DNA from: Shewanella sp. VB17
GTDB lineage: Bacteria > Pseudomonadota > Gammaproteobacteria > Enterobacterales > Shewanellaceae
Length of the DNA stretch: 64,000 nt
Assembly (NCBI RefSeq): GCF_013248905.1
Contig: NZ_JABRVS010000001.1
Location: 2,728,001 to 2,792,000, forward strand
Reading direction: 5' to 3'
Shown here: positions 1-9,612 of the stretch, piece by piece
How the letters are laid out: every line of letters starts with the position of its first letter
How positions within the stretch are numbered: position 1 is the first letter of the stretch
Notes under the pieces: generated by a model
What the model was told of the DNA's origin: nothing
Seen by the model: only the letters and a program-made list of their open reading frames with translations
Database searches by the model: none
Made by a program: the position numbers and the translations under genes

Positions 1-178
1 GGTTTTGTTTATGTTGTTCTATGTCTTGTTGATGGATATTTTCTTTTTGTTCGGTTGAGATTTCCCAACGCCGACGAGTGAATTTTTGATTTAAAAGTGC
101 GCCTATCATGATTGAAAGAAAAGAGATTGCCGTAAGCGTGATGATTTCGGGAACTGATAACATGATGTCATTGGGCAT
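1..178 (-). CDS. N-terminus of a membrane-anchored, coiled-coil-like protein (partial)
   Basis: An open frame on the minus strand starts with ATG at 178 and runs off the left edge, giving 59 visible residues. Residues about 5-28 (including LSVPEIITLTAISFLSIMIG) form one hydrophobic segment, followed by a basic patch (KFTRRRW) and a Glu/Gln/Lys-rich stretch typical of the start of a coiled coil. This layout fits an inner-membrane protein with a cytoplasmic helical domain. RmuC-type DNA recombination proteins begin this way, but nothing diagnostic of RmuC is visible, so that is only one possibility. The gene is divergent from msrP, with about 280 nt between them. Confidence 0.45.
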   Translation of the reverse strand, partial: MPNDIMLSVPEIITLTAISFLSIMIGALLNQKFTRRRWEISTEQKENIHQQDIEQHKQN

Positions 179-462
179 GAGAGATAGCCTTGGTCAAAGA
201 AGAGAGCATTAGATTCGCATTTTGGCTCAGGTTCTTCAAGTATGATAAGCGTAAATGAGTAACTCTTAATCGTATGTTGGTTCAGTGTTGCTGAAATATC
301 ATGTTGGTGCTAAAAAAAATGCTGTTTACTGGCAGCTATAATAAAAGAATAGCCATGTTTTTTAATCCATAAATTGAACGATTAATCCAATATGTCATTT
401 ATTTGAAATTGAATCGAAGATAATACGGTCTTATCTGGTAAGCAAAATATGAGGAGCATTCA

Positions 463-1479
463 ATGCATGTCAAAAAAAGATCTTCTTGGGATACATTAAC
501 GAGTTCAGATATCACGCCTGAATCGGTATTTAATGACCGCCGTAATATCATCAAGGCTCTAGGGCTAGGGGCATTAGGAGCGAGTATTCCTGGTCATGTA
601 CAGGCTGGTATTTTTGACTTATTTGGTAACGGTAAATCGGGTGCGCCTTTTGTGACCTCTTCACTGGCGTTTACGGCAAATAAAGGGTTTGATGTTACAG
701 AGCCTAAAACACCGTTTGAAAAAGTCACTCAGCATAATAATTTTTATGAATTTGGTACCAATAAACAAGATCCTGCTGATAATGCTCAAGGGTTTAAGGT
801 TGATCCTTGGTCCTTAGTCATCGATGGGGAAGTCGATCATCCGATCACATTGGATTTGGATGATTTGACTAAATTGATTGCCCTTGAAGAACGCACTTAT
901 CGTTTACGTTGTGTCGAAGCTTGGTCTATGGTCATACCTTGGGTCGGATTCCCTTTAGCGGCGTTACTCAAAAAGGCAGAGCTAACCAGTAAAGCTAAGT
1001 ATGTTGCGTTTGAAACTGTGTTTGATCCAGAACAAATGCCCGGGCAAAAGAATCGCTTAGTCGGGGGGGGGATCCATTATCCTTATATTGAAGGGTTGAC
1101 CATCGCTGAGGCAATGAATGATTTATCATTTTTGGCTGTCGGCCTTTATGGTAAAACATTACCACCACAAAATGGTGCTCCAATACGTTTAGTCGTTCCT
1201 TGGAAATACGGGTTTAAGAGTATTAAATCTTTAGTTAGGATCAGGGTAATGGATAAGCGTCCGCCGACAAGCTGGAATCAATTAGCGCCTCAAGAGTATG
1301 GTTTTTATGCCAATGTAAACCCTAACGTGGACCATCCTCGCTGGTCTCAAGCCAGTGAAAGGCGCATTGGTGAGGGAGGGCTATTTTCAGCTAAACGCAT
1401 CAAAACACTTCCGTTTAATGGATATGAAGAGCAAGTTGGCGCACTCTATCAAGGACTCGATTTACGTCGGCATTTTTAA
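463..1479 (+). CDS. msrP: MsrP, periplasmic molybdopterin methionine sulfoxide reductase catalytic subunit
   Basis: Catalytic subunit of the MsrPQ system (formerly YedY), which reduces methionine sulfoxide in oxidised periplasmic proteins using molybdopterin. The 338-aa protein has a twin-arginine signal (DRRNIIKALG, Arg26-Arg27, then a hydrophobic core to about residue 48), so it should be exported folded by Tat. The single Cys expected to ligate molybdenum is Cys150 in YRLRCVEAWSM. A GAGGAG ribosome site lies just before the ATG at 463. The heme subunit gene msrQ follows after 75 nt on the same strand, which is the usual pairing. Family length is about 330 aa, so the gene looks complete. 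Confidence 0.95.
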   Translation: MHVKKRSSWDTLTSSDITPESVFNDRRNIIKALGLGALGASIPGHVQAGIFDLFGNGKSGAPFVTSSLAFTANKGFDVTEPKTPFEKVTQHNNFYEFGTNKQDPADNAQGFKVDPWSLVIDGEVDHPITLDLDDLTKLIALEERTYRLRCVEAWSMVIPWVGFPLAALLKKAELTSKAKYVAFETVFDPEQMPGQKNRLVGGGIHYPYIEGLTIAEAMNDLSFLAVGLYGKTLPPQNGAPIRLVVPWKYGFKSIKSLVRIRVMDKRPPTSWNQLAPQEYGFYANVNPNVDHPRWSQASERRIGEGGLFSAKRIKTLPFNGYEEQVGALYQGLDLRRHF

Positions 1480-1554
1480 AGGGGGCTTTCAACTTGTGTT
1501 GAATCGATAGGAAAGCTGTTTGTGGTGTTGATGGGATAGGTTTTGGAGTGATAA

Positions 1555-2196
1555 ATGCGGTTAACAATGAAACATGTTTTTTGGTTAAAGCTGGCTATCC
1601 ATTTGACCGCCATTTTGCCTATTGTCTATTTAATTGGATCAGTGTTGATGGATAAAGCCGGTGGCGATCCTGTGCAGTTTATTATTCATTACACTGGCAT
1701 AGGTGCGCTCAACACCTTAGTCATCCTGCTGACTCTTTCACCTATTGCACGTAAATTTAAGCAGGGTGCGCTGCTGCAAACTAGACGTATGATTGGTCTC
1801 TATGTATTTGCTTATGCCAGCTTACATCTTGCTTCGTTTATTAGTCTTGATTTGTTGTTTGAATGGTCGTTACTATTGAGTGAGACCGTAAAACGTCCGT
1901 ACATATTAGTAGGGACTTTCTCTTACATCATTTTGATTGCATTATCAGTTACTTCATTTAAATCGATTAGACGAAAAATGGGTAAACGTTGGCAACAGCT
2001 TCATAATTGTGTGTATCTTTTGGCTATTTTGGTGCCGATCCACTTCTATTGGTCAGTGAAATCGGAAGTGATAGAACCTAGCATTTATATTGTGCTTTTA
2101 AGCTTGTTATTAGTGATACGTTTACCTTTATCTACGTTTTTTTCTTCATTTTATTTACGTTTGAAAATAAAATTCATCGAGTTAAGATCACAATGA
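1555..2196 (+). CDS. msrQ: MsrQ, heme-binding membrane subunit of the MsrPQ system
   Basis: Integral-membrane partner of MsrP (formerly YedZ). It is a b-type-heme quinol-linked protein that passes electrons to the periplasmic reductase. The 213 residues form about six hydrophobic segments with conserved-looking histidines (for example Tyr-Ala-Ser-Leu-His near residue 91 and LHNCVYLLAILVPIHF near 150-165) that could be heme ligands in this ferric-reductase-like fold. The ATG at 1555 has GGAG about 8 nt upstream; a second in-frame ATG at 1567 is a possible alternative start. It sits 75 nt after msrP and is probably co-transcribed. Confidence 0.93.
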   Translation: MRLTMKHVFWLKLAIHLTAILPIVYLIGSVLMDKAGGDPVQFIIHYTGIGALNTLVILLTLSPIARKFKQGALLQTRRMIGLYVFAYASLHLASFISLDLLFEWSLLLSETVKRPYILVGTFSYIILIALSVTSFKSIRRKMGKRWQQLHNCVYLLAILVPIHFYWSVKSEVIEPSIYIVLLSLLLVIRLPLSTFFSSFYLRLKIKFIELRSQ

Positions 2197-2312
2197 GTGA
2201 AGTGTAAACAGGCGTTAGTGTTAAAGAGGGTAGGTCTCTTCCCTATACGAACCATAAAGCATTAAAAATGCGTTGTGTTAGCGACAACATGCTATTTTGA
2301 CAAATGGTATTT

Positions 2313-2341
2313 TTGACCCATTCTTAATACAGGGTTTTAAT
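2313..2341 (+). promoter_or_regulatory. Candidate sigma70 promoter of the chemoreceptor gene
   Basis: TTGACC (2313-2318) is separated by 17 nt from TTTAAT (2336-2341). Transcription would start near 2348, leaving a leader of under 20 nt before the TTG start codon at 2366. Prediction from consensus match only. Confidence 0.35.
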
Positions 2342-2365
2342 GTGCTTTATCGCTGAGGTTGGACT

Positions 2366-4012
2366 TTGAATCTTGCTAATGATTTGTTTAGAAAAACCAA
2401 AATATCAAAACGTTTATTGCTAATGCTAGTGCTTTCTCTTGTCGCCACTCTATTAATGTTTTTATTTGCATTAAATAATATCAATGAATTGTTATTTAAA
2501 GAGAAAGAAGCAAAATTAGCGTCACTTGCCGATGTCGGTGTCAAAGTGGTAGAAAAGTATTATCAGAGTGCTCAGCAAGGGATAATGAGTGAAGCTGATG
2601 CCAAAGCAGGGGCGATTTTGGCACTTGACGTTTTAAGGTATGCCGGGAAAGAGTATTACTGGAGCGTGGATACCCAAGGTATATTGGTTCAGCATGGTTT
2701 TGCTAAAAAACTAGTAGGCACCAATGTGTTAGGAATTGAAGATCCCAATGGGGTTAAACTTTTTGCTCTCATGGTTTCAGGTACAGAGAAAAAAGAATCC
2801 ACGAAAGTCGAATACATGTGGCATCGTCCCAACGAAGATAAACCCATGCCTAAAATAGCCGTCGTGAAAAAGTTTCAACCTTGGGGGTGGATTGTTGGGA
2901 CCGGGATCTACGTTGATGATATAAAAGAACAGCTTGAGGTTTTTGCTTGGCAATATTTTTTAATCGGTACGCTGGTATGGTTACCTGTGATGCTCATTTT
3001 AATCATTATTTCTCAGAGTATTTCACAGCCATTAAGGCAAACTATTTTTGCGTTAGAAAACATCTCTAAAGGTGAAGGTGACTTAACATTAAGGTTAAAT
3101 GAATCTGGTAACGATGAGTTAAAAGAGGTGGCAACTAACTTCAATGCCTTTGTCATTAAGATACAAGGCGTTGTAGGATCTGTATTACATTCTGTTTCAC
3201 ACAGTCAAGAGTTGGCTAGTGGTCTTGCTAAAATATCAAGTGAAGCCAATGACGTGACCAAGAAAATGCAAGCAGAGACAGAAAGTGTTGCAACTGCGAT
3301 TTGTGAGATGTCATCGGTAGCCACTGACATTGCGACAAATGCAAAAAATGCTGCTGAAAATGCATCGGATGCAGATACCGAGGCCAGTAAAACCACCTTA
3401 GTTGTCGACGATGCGGTAAAAAGAATCAATGAACTATCAAAAGAGTTAGACGTCACCGCCACGGGCACTGAAGGTTTAAGGATCAGCTCAGGTAAAATAG
3501 GCCAAATATTGGATGTTATCGTTGGGATCGCTGAGCAGACCAATTTATTGGCATTGAATGCGGCAATCGAAGCAGCGAGAGCGGGGGAAGCTGGCAGGGG
3601 GTTTGCTGTTGTAGCAGATGAAGTCAGAAACCTAGCCAGTAAAACCCAAGAATCAACACAAGAAATTAACGGTATTATTGATGAATTACGATCGTCAATT
3701 CTTTGTGTTAATGACTCTGTTGAACGGGCTAAAGGATGCTCAAGTCAAACGGTTGAAGAAACAATATTAGTTGTCGATGCTTTAGAAACGATCAAGTCTT
3801 CTATTAGTATTATTTCAGATATGAATATTCAAATTGCCACGGCAACGGAAGAGCAAAGCTCTGTGATTGCAGAGTTGAATATGAACATTACTCGAATTAA
3901 TGATATTTCGCTCGATAATCAACATAAAAGCGTACAAATTGGTGAGACCAGTGAACAGATCCAACAAGGATCATCTGAATTAAATGGGCTGGTATCGAAC
4001 TTTAAAGTATAA
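2366..4012 (+). CDS. Methyl-accepting chemotaxis protein with a single Cache domain
   Basis: Transmembrane chemoreceptor of 548 aa. It has a first membrane helix (about 17-37), a periplasmic sensor region (about 40-190) carrying the single-Cache pattern (KEYYWSVDTQGILVQHG, then GWIVGTGIYVDD near 174-185), a second membrane helix (about 195-217), a HAMP region (about 218-270) and a long cytoplasmic coiled coil. The highly conserved hairpin tip that contacts CheA and CheW is at about 387-424 (EQTNLLALNAAIEAARAGE). The likely start is TTG at 2366, with GAGG 7 nt upstream; starting at Met20 would shorten the first helix. The ligand is not predictable from this sequence. It is a stand-alone gene with no che genes beside it. 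Confidence 0.92.
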   Translation: MNLANDLFRKTKISKRLLLMLVLSLVATLLMFLFALNNINELLFKEKEAKLASLADVGVKVVEKYYQSAQQGIMSEADAKAGAILALDVLRYAGKEYYWSVDTQGILVQHGFAKKLVGTNVLGIEDPNGVKLFALMVSGTEKKESTKVEYMWHRPNEDKPMPKIAVVKKFQPWGWIVGTGIYVDDIKEQLEVFAWQYFLIGTLVWLPVMLILIIISQSISQPLRQTIFALENISKGEGDLTLRLNESGNDELKEVATNFNAFVIKIQGVVGSVLHSVSHSQELASGLAKISSEANDVTKKMQAETESVATAICEMSSVATDIATNAKNAAENASDADTEASKTTLVVDDAVKRINELSKELDVTATGTEGLRISSGKIGQILDVIVGIAEQTNLLALNAAIEAARAGEAGRGFAVVADEVRNLASKTQESTQEINGIIDELRSSILCVNDSVERAKGCSSQTVEETILVVDALETIKSSISIISDMNIQIATATEEQSSVIAELNMNITRINDISLDNQHKSVQIGETSEQIQQGSSELNGLVSNFKV

Positions 4013-4089
4013 GTGTTAGTATTTCATGTGATTATCGTCATTGCTGTAAACCTTGAATATTGTTGACGTATTAACTCGAAGCGATAAGA

Positions 4090-4119
4090 AGTTTAGCAGC
4101 ATAATTGATGTGCTAAACT
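4090..4119. terminator. Hairpin between convergent mcp and uraA
   Basis: AGTTTAGCA (4090-4098) pairs perfectly with TGCTAAACT (4111-4119) over a 12-nt loop. It lies between two convergent genes but has no good T-run on either side, so terminator function is uncertain. Confidence 0.35.
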
Positions 4120-4143
4120 CCTATGGATACTGCCATCAATCAT

Positions 4144-5364
4144 TTAAGGTGTTTCTTTAGGCATAGGCAATAATAGGTTCATGATAATGGCTAGGATACC
4201 ACACAAGCTAATGCCGCTTAGGCTAAATGAACCTATGCCGAATGCCATTCCCCCGATCCCAAAGACGAGAGTGATACCGACGATACAGAGATTTCTGGGT
4301 TCAGTGAGGTCGACCTGATGACGAATTAAAGTATTCAAGCCCACAGCCGCAATTGATCCAAATAATAGACACATTATCCCCCCCATGACAGGGACTGGCA
4401 TGGTTTGCATAATCGCGCCTAATTTACCGATAAAAGCGAGAATGATCGCGATAACGGCTGCCCATGTCATGATCACAGGATTGAAGCTTTTGGTTAATGT
4501 TACCGCGCCAGTGACTTCTGAGTAAGTGGTATTGGGCGGACCACCAAAGCTAGCAGCGGCAATCGTAGCTAAACCGTCTCCTGCAATTGTGCGGTGTAAG
4601 CCAGGGTTTTTTAGATAATCTTTTCCGGTGACATTGGAAATAGCAAGAATATCTCCAATATGCTCAACTGCAGGGGCTATTGCGACTGGGATCATAAAGG
4701 CGATGGCATGCCAATGAAATTCAGGGGCGATGAAATTTGGGATAGCAATCCAACTTGCGGTAATGACTGATGTGAAGTCTATTATGCCAAATAATAAGCT
4801 CATCATATAGCCGACGAGTATACCCGCTAAAATAGGCATTAGTTTCAATAAACCTTTACCAAAAGTTGCCATGATGACAGTGCTTAGTAGCGCAGAGAGA
4901 GAAATGATAAGGGCCGTGTTCTGATCGACTAATATGATTGACCCATCACCACTTTTACCTAAGGCCATATTGACAGCAACTGGGGCAAGTCCTAGCCCAA
5001 TAACGATAATAACAGGGGCAACGACAACTGGCGGCAGTAAACGTTTAATAAACCCATCGCCTTTGATTTTTATCAAGCTTGCCAAGATTAAATAAACACC
5101 TCCAGCAGCCATTAAACCTCCCATCGTCGAGGGGATCCCCCATGTTTGTACGCCATACATAATAGGAGCGATAAAGGCGAACGATGAGGCGAGGAAAATA
5201 GGAATTTGACGCCGAGTGATGAGTTGGAATAGCAGTGTGCCTAAACCTGCGGTAAATAAGGCGACATTAGTATCTAGTCCTGTTAGCAATGGCATTAATA
5301 CGAGTGCGCCAAAAGCAACGAAGAGCATTTGAATTCCCTGAAGTGCAAGTGAAATATTTTTCAT
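4144..5364 (-). CDS. uraA: UraA, uracil:proton symporter (NCS2 family)
   Basis: Inner-membrane nucleobase permease that imports uracil for salvage. The protein is almost entirely hydrophobic (14-TM NCS2 fold, 406 aa). It keeps the two substrate-binding glutamate motifs of UraA: AVEHIGDILAISN and NTTYSEVTGAV, with PGLHRTIAGDGLAT between them as in the E. coli protein. I place the start at the ATG at 5364 because an AAAGAG ribosome site precedes it; an upstream TTG at 5388 would add eight residues. The partner enzyme gene upp lies about 14 kb away at 19.3 kb, beyond the accessory region. Confidence 0.93.
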   Translation of the reverse strand: MKNISLALQGIQMLFVAFGALVLMPLLTGLDTNVALFTAGLGTLLFQLITRRQIPIFLASSFAFIAPIMYGVQTWGIPSTMGGLMAAGGVYLILASLIKIKGDGFIKRLLPPVVVAPVIIVIGLGLAPVAVNMALGKSGDGSIILVDQNTALIISLSALLSTVIMATFGKGLLKLMPILAGILVGYMMSLLFGIIDFTSVITASWIAIPNFIAPEFHWHAIAFMIPVAIAPAVEHIGDILAISNVTGKDYLKNPGLHRTIAGDGLATIAAASFGGPPNTTYSEVTGAVTLTKSFNPVIMTWAAVIAIILAFIGKLGAIMQTMPVPVMGGIMCLLFGSIAAVGLNTLIRHQVDLTEPRNLCIVGITLVFGIGGMAFGIGSFSLSGISLCGILAIIMNLLLPMPKETP

Positions 5365-5548
5365 TATTATTCTCTTTACGTAAAACAAACATTCTCATTC
5401 TAATCGTATGTTTGCAGTTTCATTGTGTTGAATTTTACCTACTGATTTGTGAATGTCACGATGATTTTTAATAATCATAAAGTGAAATCAGATACGTAAT
5501 TAAAGTTGTGGTACAATTTTATTATCTAAGCCTATAGAACAGTCCAAA

Positions 5549-6655
5549 ATGCGTAAAACCTTATTTAGCGTCTTAATCTTATATCTTAGCGGTGTGTTTA
5601 TTCAGATTAACACAGTGAATGCTGCTGAAGTCACTTTGTTGGATGAAAGCTTAGTGCCTGTCACAAGCCGCTCTGTCGCAGAGCGCAATAAGGCCATATC
5701 TGTGGCGTTACAGAATGTCGTATTAAAAAATTCTGGCTCTGAGACGGCACTGACTCATGCCAGCATCCAAGCTAAAATCAAATCTCCTCATTCTTTGATC
5801 AGGCAGTTTGGCTACGATGAGATTGATGGAAAACTATTTCTGAAGGTTAATTTTGATCATAAACGCATACTTGCACTTCTTCGGGCTGCTGAGTTGCCAG
5901 TGTGGGGTAAGCAGCGGCCTTTGACACTAATTTGGCTGGTGGAAGAAGGCAATGATGAGAGGCAAATTATTAATGATGCTTCATTGGTAGACAGTCGACA
6001 GTTTTTTACACAAGAAGCTGAAAGCAAAGGGGTCCCGCTTTTATTTCCTTTGATGGATCTCGACGATAATATGCAGATATCAGTGAATGATGTGAGAGGG
6101 ATGTTTGTGGCTCAGGTGGATAAAGCTTCTGCGCGCTATCAAACCGATTATTTTGTGATGGCATCAATGAGTCCCAATGTTGATGGTGTTGAATTGAGTA
6201 TGTCTTTATTCGTTAAAGGGTCTGATGAACAAAGCGGGATCCCTTTGGTGAGTAAACGGCAGATAGTGACGGATACGCGCGCAGCGGTCACAGAGATTAT
6301 ATCGAGTGTCAGTGATTATTATGTCAGTCGTTATGCCATTGCTGATAGCGGTGATAAACTTAATGCTTTGGTTAGCTTTGTCGATATAACAGAGATGAAA
6401 CAACTTGTTGCAATTGAAAAGTACCTTAATCAACTGAGTGTGGTTAAGGAGGTTAGTGTGTCTCAATTACACAGTACCAATGTACAATATCATTTATCGT
6501 TATTTGGTACTCTTGATGATCTCCACCGGTTAATGGTGTTAGACCCTAGAGTAATACAGACGCAATCTGAATATCAAAGTGAGGATGATAGTAGTCACAT
6601 TGATGACACTGACTCTGCTGAATTTAAAGAGCTTGAATATCACTGGCGCGGTTAG
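5549..6655 (+). CDS. DUF2066-domain secreted protein
   Basis: Protein of unknown function, 368 aa, with an N-terminal signal peptide (about residues 1-25, ending NTVNAAE). The body matches the DUF2066 pattern recalled from gammaproteobacteria, where the gene sits just upstream of hda as here (71 nt gap). The N-terminal half contains a conserved-looking region (RSVAERNKAISVALQNVV and SLIRQFGYDE), and the C-terminus is acidic (SEDDSSHIDDTDSAEFKELE). It probably acts in the periplasm. It is divergent from uraA across 184 nt. No enzymatic motif was recognised. Confidence 0.8.
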   Translation: MRKTLFSVLILYLSGVFIQINTVNAAEVTLLDESLVPVTSRSVAERNKAISVALQNVVLKNSGSETALTHASIQAKIKSPHSLIRQFGYDEIDGKLFLKVNFDHKRILALLRAAELPVWGKQRPLTLIWLVEEGNDERQIINDASLVDSRQFFTQEAESKGVPLLFPLMDLDDNMQISVNDVRGMFVAQVDKASARYQTDYFVMASMSPNVDGVELSMSLFVKGSDEQSGIPLVSKRQIVTDTRAAVTEIISSVSDYYVSRYAIADSGDKLNALVSFVDITEMKQLVAIEKYLNQLSVVKEVSVSQLHSTNVQYHLSLFGTLDDLHRLMVLDPRVIQTQSEYQSEDDSSHIDDTDSAEFKELEYHWRG

Positions 6656-6725
6656 CCATTCAAATTTGTGAGGGCCCATGGTAAAATGGGTGTTTTAGTG
6701 CATTGGAATATAGAGAAATACTTGA

Positions 6726-7436
6726 GTGAAATCTAACTCACCGATACAGTTATCGTTACCTGTTCATCTTCCTGATGATGAAACATTTGACAGTTATTAC
6801 CACGCTGCTGGAAATGACGAGTTAATTCAGAGTCTCCAAGCGTGTGCAGAAGGGCATTCTGAACGTACCGTTTTTTTATGGGGGCCGATTAAATCTGGCA
6901 GAACTCATCTTATGCATGCGGCATGCGCGCATGCAAATGATCTACAACGAAGCAGTTTCTACCTCCCACTGGGCATACATGCCAGTATTTCTACCGCATT
7001 ACTGGAAGGACTAGAAAACGTAGATCTTGTTTGTATTGATGATGTTGATGCTATTGCAGGTCATCCGCTTTGGGAAGAGGCTATATTTGATCTTTATAAT
7101 CGAGTGGCTGAACATAAAAACTGCTCCTTGATTGTCAGTGCAAGTGTCTCACCTACCGATCCTAGTTTTGCATTACCCGATCTTGTTTCTCGTATGCAGT
7201 GGGGCTTAAATTATCAGTTACAACCTATGGCTGATGATGAAAAATTGGCCGCATTACAACGTCGAGCTGCCATGAGAGGCTTGCAGCTTCCTGAAGATGC
7301 TGGGCGTTTCCTTCTTAATCGTTTAGCAAGAGATTTACGCACGCTTTTTGATGTCTTAGATATGCTAGATAAAGCCTCTTTAGTTCATCAGCGTAAGTTA
7401 ACTATTCCTTTTGTAAAAAAAATGCTTAAAATTTAA
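6726..7436 (+). CDS. hda: Hda, DnaA regulatory inactivator
   Basis: AAA+ protein that, with the DNA-loaded beta clamp, stimulates ATP hydrolysis by DnaA and so prevents re-initiation of replication. The 236-aa protein carries the clamp-binding pentapeptide at its N-terminus (QLSLP, residues 8-12), a Walker A-like loop (GPIKSGRTH, about 53-61), a Walker B-type stretch (VDLVCIDDVDAI) and a C-terminal lid (RLARDLRTLFDVLDMLDKAS). The start is GTG at 6726; starting there retains the clamp motif. The DUF2066 gene lies upstream on the same strand and a strong terminator follows. Confidence 0.95.
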   Translation: MKSNSPIQLSLPVHLPDDETFDSYYHAAGNDELIQSLQACAEGHSERTVFLWGPIKSGRTHLMHAACAHANDLQRSSFYLPLGIHASISTALLEGLENVDLVCIDDVDAIAGHPLWEEAIFDLYNRVAEHKNCSLIVSASVSPTDPSFALPDLVSRMQWGLNYQLQPMADDEKLAALQRRAAMRGLQLPEDAGRFLLNRLARDLRTLFDVLDMLDKASLVHQRKLTIPFVKKMLKI

Positions 7437-7453
7437 TTTTCCATAATATAAGC

Positions 7454-7484
7454 AAACACGGTTGTAGGTCTCTCCCGTGTTTTT
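7454..7484 (+). terminator. Rho-independent terminator after hda
   Basis: AAACACGG (7454-7461) pairs with CCGTGTTT (7475-7482) and is followed by further T residues. It sits 18 nt after the hda stop and just before the convergent lipoprotein gene. Confidence 0.7.
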
Positions 7485-7488
7485 AGCT

Positions 7489-9435
7489 TCATTGTTTCTG
7501 TTGTTTATGCCTGTCTCCACTGAACCTGAATTGAGGTAAATTCACAGCAGTGTCTTTTTGAGGTATGTTGTTTTTATTAACAGAGGTTAACGATGAAATT
7601 GATAGGTTTTCAGACCAAGAATTACCTTGCTTCATGCTAATAGGCTTCGGGAGAGAGCTGATTAAGTCAGTCCCATTGAGGTTGGGGAAAATATTATCAA
7701 TGACAAATGCTGCTTTGTCTTGCAGTGAATTTTGGCTAATACGTCCGCGTTGGCCCCAGTCAACGATAATCGTGTCAGCGCTTGGATTTTCAGGGCGATC
7801 TGTCACCCCAATGTCACGTACAATGCCATATCTGTAACTCATCATTGCTTCTTCAAATAGCATGGCCATGTCTTCTCGAGAACTTGAGTATGCATAATAG
7901 TCGTTTGTGACATCGTTTGAAAAAAAATGGGTGATATCACTGGCTAAGTAATTTTTTTGCACTGATGTTGCCGCTAATCCTTTAAAACTGACGGTTGCTA
8001 AACTGAGCATCTCATGGCTTAAAATAGGAAATTGAGCCGTCATTTGATCTGAAATAAGTTCACTTGTATCGACTCTTCGTTGATAGTGATCCTGTAGAGT
8101 TTGATTGTCCATGTTTAAATCTGCGTAAAACGTACTGGGGAAAAAATCATTAGCATGTGCTAATTCGTGGTAGAGCAGAGCAGAAAAATCAGGAAACATC
8201 TCCGCTAAAGTACGGTTAGTTCTGGTCGAGCGTGGGGCAGTGTAGGTGACATTCACATTATCTTTGACGTATCGCCAAGGCATAATAAAGTCTAATTCAT
8301 GACTGAAATCACTTCGAAAATCAGCAGCTTCATTGATACTATCTCGTTCTTCAGCTAATAGCCAAAGATCGCTTGGATCGAGATAGATTGCACCCGTTAG
8401 CACCCAATAAAATGAAGGGCGAATATCGTAGCTAATGACAATAGCGGTCACAGATCGCAAGAGATTAGCAAAGTCGCTATTGGGATCCATTGTTGCGATA
8501 AAGGTAGCAAAGTTGTCGCCCATCCACTGATGAGAGACGAGTACTCTGTCCAGAATCATGTCGTTATTAAGCGTCTCAGCCACTTGGCCTAATAATGGCA
8601 ATTTAGCCAGAGTACAAGGTGAGGCTAATTGATTAGAATAGACACATGTCTGGATCGCCTTTGCATATGGCGACGTTTCTCTATAGGCAAAGGTTTTTGC
8701 TATTGGTTGATCAAAATATTGCGAGGTTATCTCAACCTCATTAGTGATTAATGCTAAGACTTCTCCTGATATTTCTTTGCCTGATAGCGTGCCTGTTGCA
8801 CGTAATATCGAGATAGAATCAGTAGCAACATTGGGGGCAATAAATTGAGGGCGTTTAATGTTGGTGGTATCTAGCGTCAGTTCTGGGCCAGAAGAAATAC
8901 ACCAAGTGATGTTTGATGGGAATCTATCCTTGTTAGAACCCATAGGATCAATACGAAAACTGACATTATTCCCCTCAACGACTTGATGGGCACTGCGAAT
9001 ATTGAGATGGGGGAATGTCGCATCATAAGCCGTTAGTTCAATGGTTTCAGTGTGGTTTAGATCACTTGACTTGATGTTGACTGAGAAAGCATAGTTGCCA
9101 GCCTCTGCTAATTGGAATGCCAGCACAGGGCTTTTCACGGATGCTAATATTATAGGTGAGCCACTGAGCTGTTGCCAAGTGAAAGTCAGCTCTGTGCTGT
9201 CTCTATTATTGAGTTGTGCAATGATTGCACCCGTTTTATAAGCAATGTAGTTCTGCTCTGTAACAAATTCAACACTGGATGCGGTCGTTATGATGTTAAG
9301 TTCAGTGCTCTGCTCACAACGTAACAGACTAGGGGGCGAGGGAGTAAAAATGGGACTTTTGGCACCAGAGCCGCCGCCACCACAAGCAGATAAGGCTAAA
9401 ACACTGACCATGACTAAGGGCTTATATTTTGTCAT
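7489..9435 (-). CDS. Putative zinc-metallopeptidase-like lipoprotein (HELAH motif)
   Basis: Large secreted lipoprotein of 648 aa, family not recognised. The N-terminus is a type II signal with lipobox LSAC followed by a Gly run (CGGGGSG), so it should be lipid-anchored. Residues about 45-235 look like two beta-sandwich (PKD/Ig-like) repeats (FTWQQLSG..., ITWCISSGPEL...). The C-terminal half contains HELAH (about 423-427, in LLYHELAHANDFFP), a perfect HExxH zinc motif, so a metallopeptidase role is plausible but unproven. A GTG at 9441 would add two residues; ATG at 9435 has better ribosome-site spacing. It is convergent with hda and marks the left edge of the accessory region. Confidence 0.65.
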   Translation of the reverse strand: MTKYKPLVMVSVLALSACGGGGSGAKSPIFTPSPPSLLRCEQSTELNIITTASSVEFVTEQNYIAYKTGAIIAQLNNRDSTELTFTWQQLSGSPIILASVKSPVLAFQLAEAGNYAFSVNIKSSDLNHTETIELTAYDATFPHLNIRSAHQVVEGNNVSFRIDPMGSNKDRFPSNITWCISSGPELTLDTTNIKRPQFIAPNVATDSISILRATGTLSGKEISGEVLALITNEVEITSQYFDQPIAKTFAYRETSPYAKAIQTCVYSNQLASPCTLAKLPLLGQVAETLNNDMILDRVLVSHQWMGDNFATFIATMDPNSDFANLLRSVTAIVISYDIRPSFYWVLTGAIYLDPSDLWLLAEERDSINEAADFRSDFSHELDFIMPWRYVKDNVNVTYTAPRSTRTNRTLAEMFPDFSALLYHELAHANDFFPSTFYADLNMDNQTLQDHYQRRVDTSELISDQMTAQFPILSHEMLSLATVSFKGLAATSVQKNYLASDITHFFSNDVTNDYYAYSSSREDMAMLFEEAMMSYRYGIVRDIGVTDRPENPSADTIIVDWGQRGRISQNSLQDKAAFVIDNIFPNLNGTDLISSLPKPISMKQGNSWSENLSISSLTSVNKNNIPQKDTAVNLPQFRFSGDRHKQQKQ

Positions 9436-9612
9436 AGACACATACTCCCAAGTGAGTTAATTTTATAATCAACTAAAATGTAACACATTTAAATGAAATG
9501 TTATCAGTTTAAGTTGATATTTGTGTGTGTTGAATTTGAAGTAAAGATGAAATGTTTGAATTGCCTGAGCCTAAACCCTATACCACCGATTATCAGCTAT
9601 TTATTATTGTCT

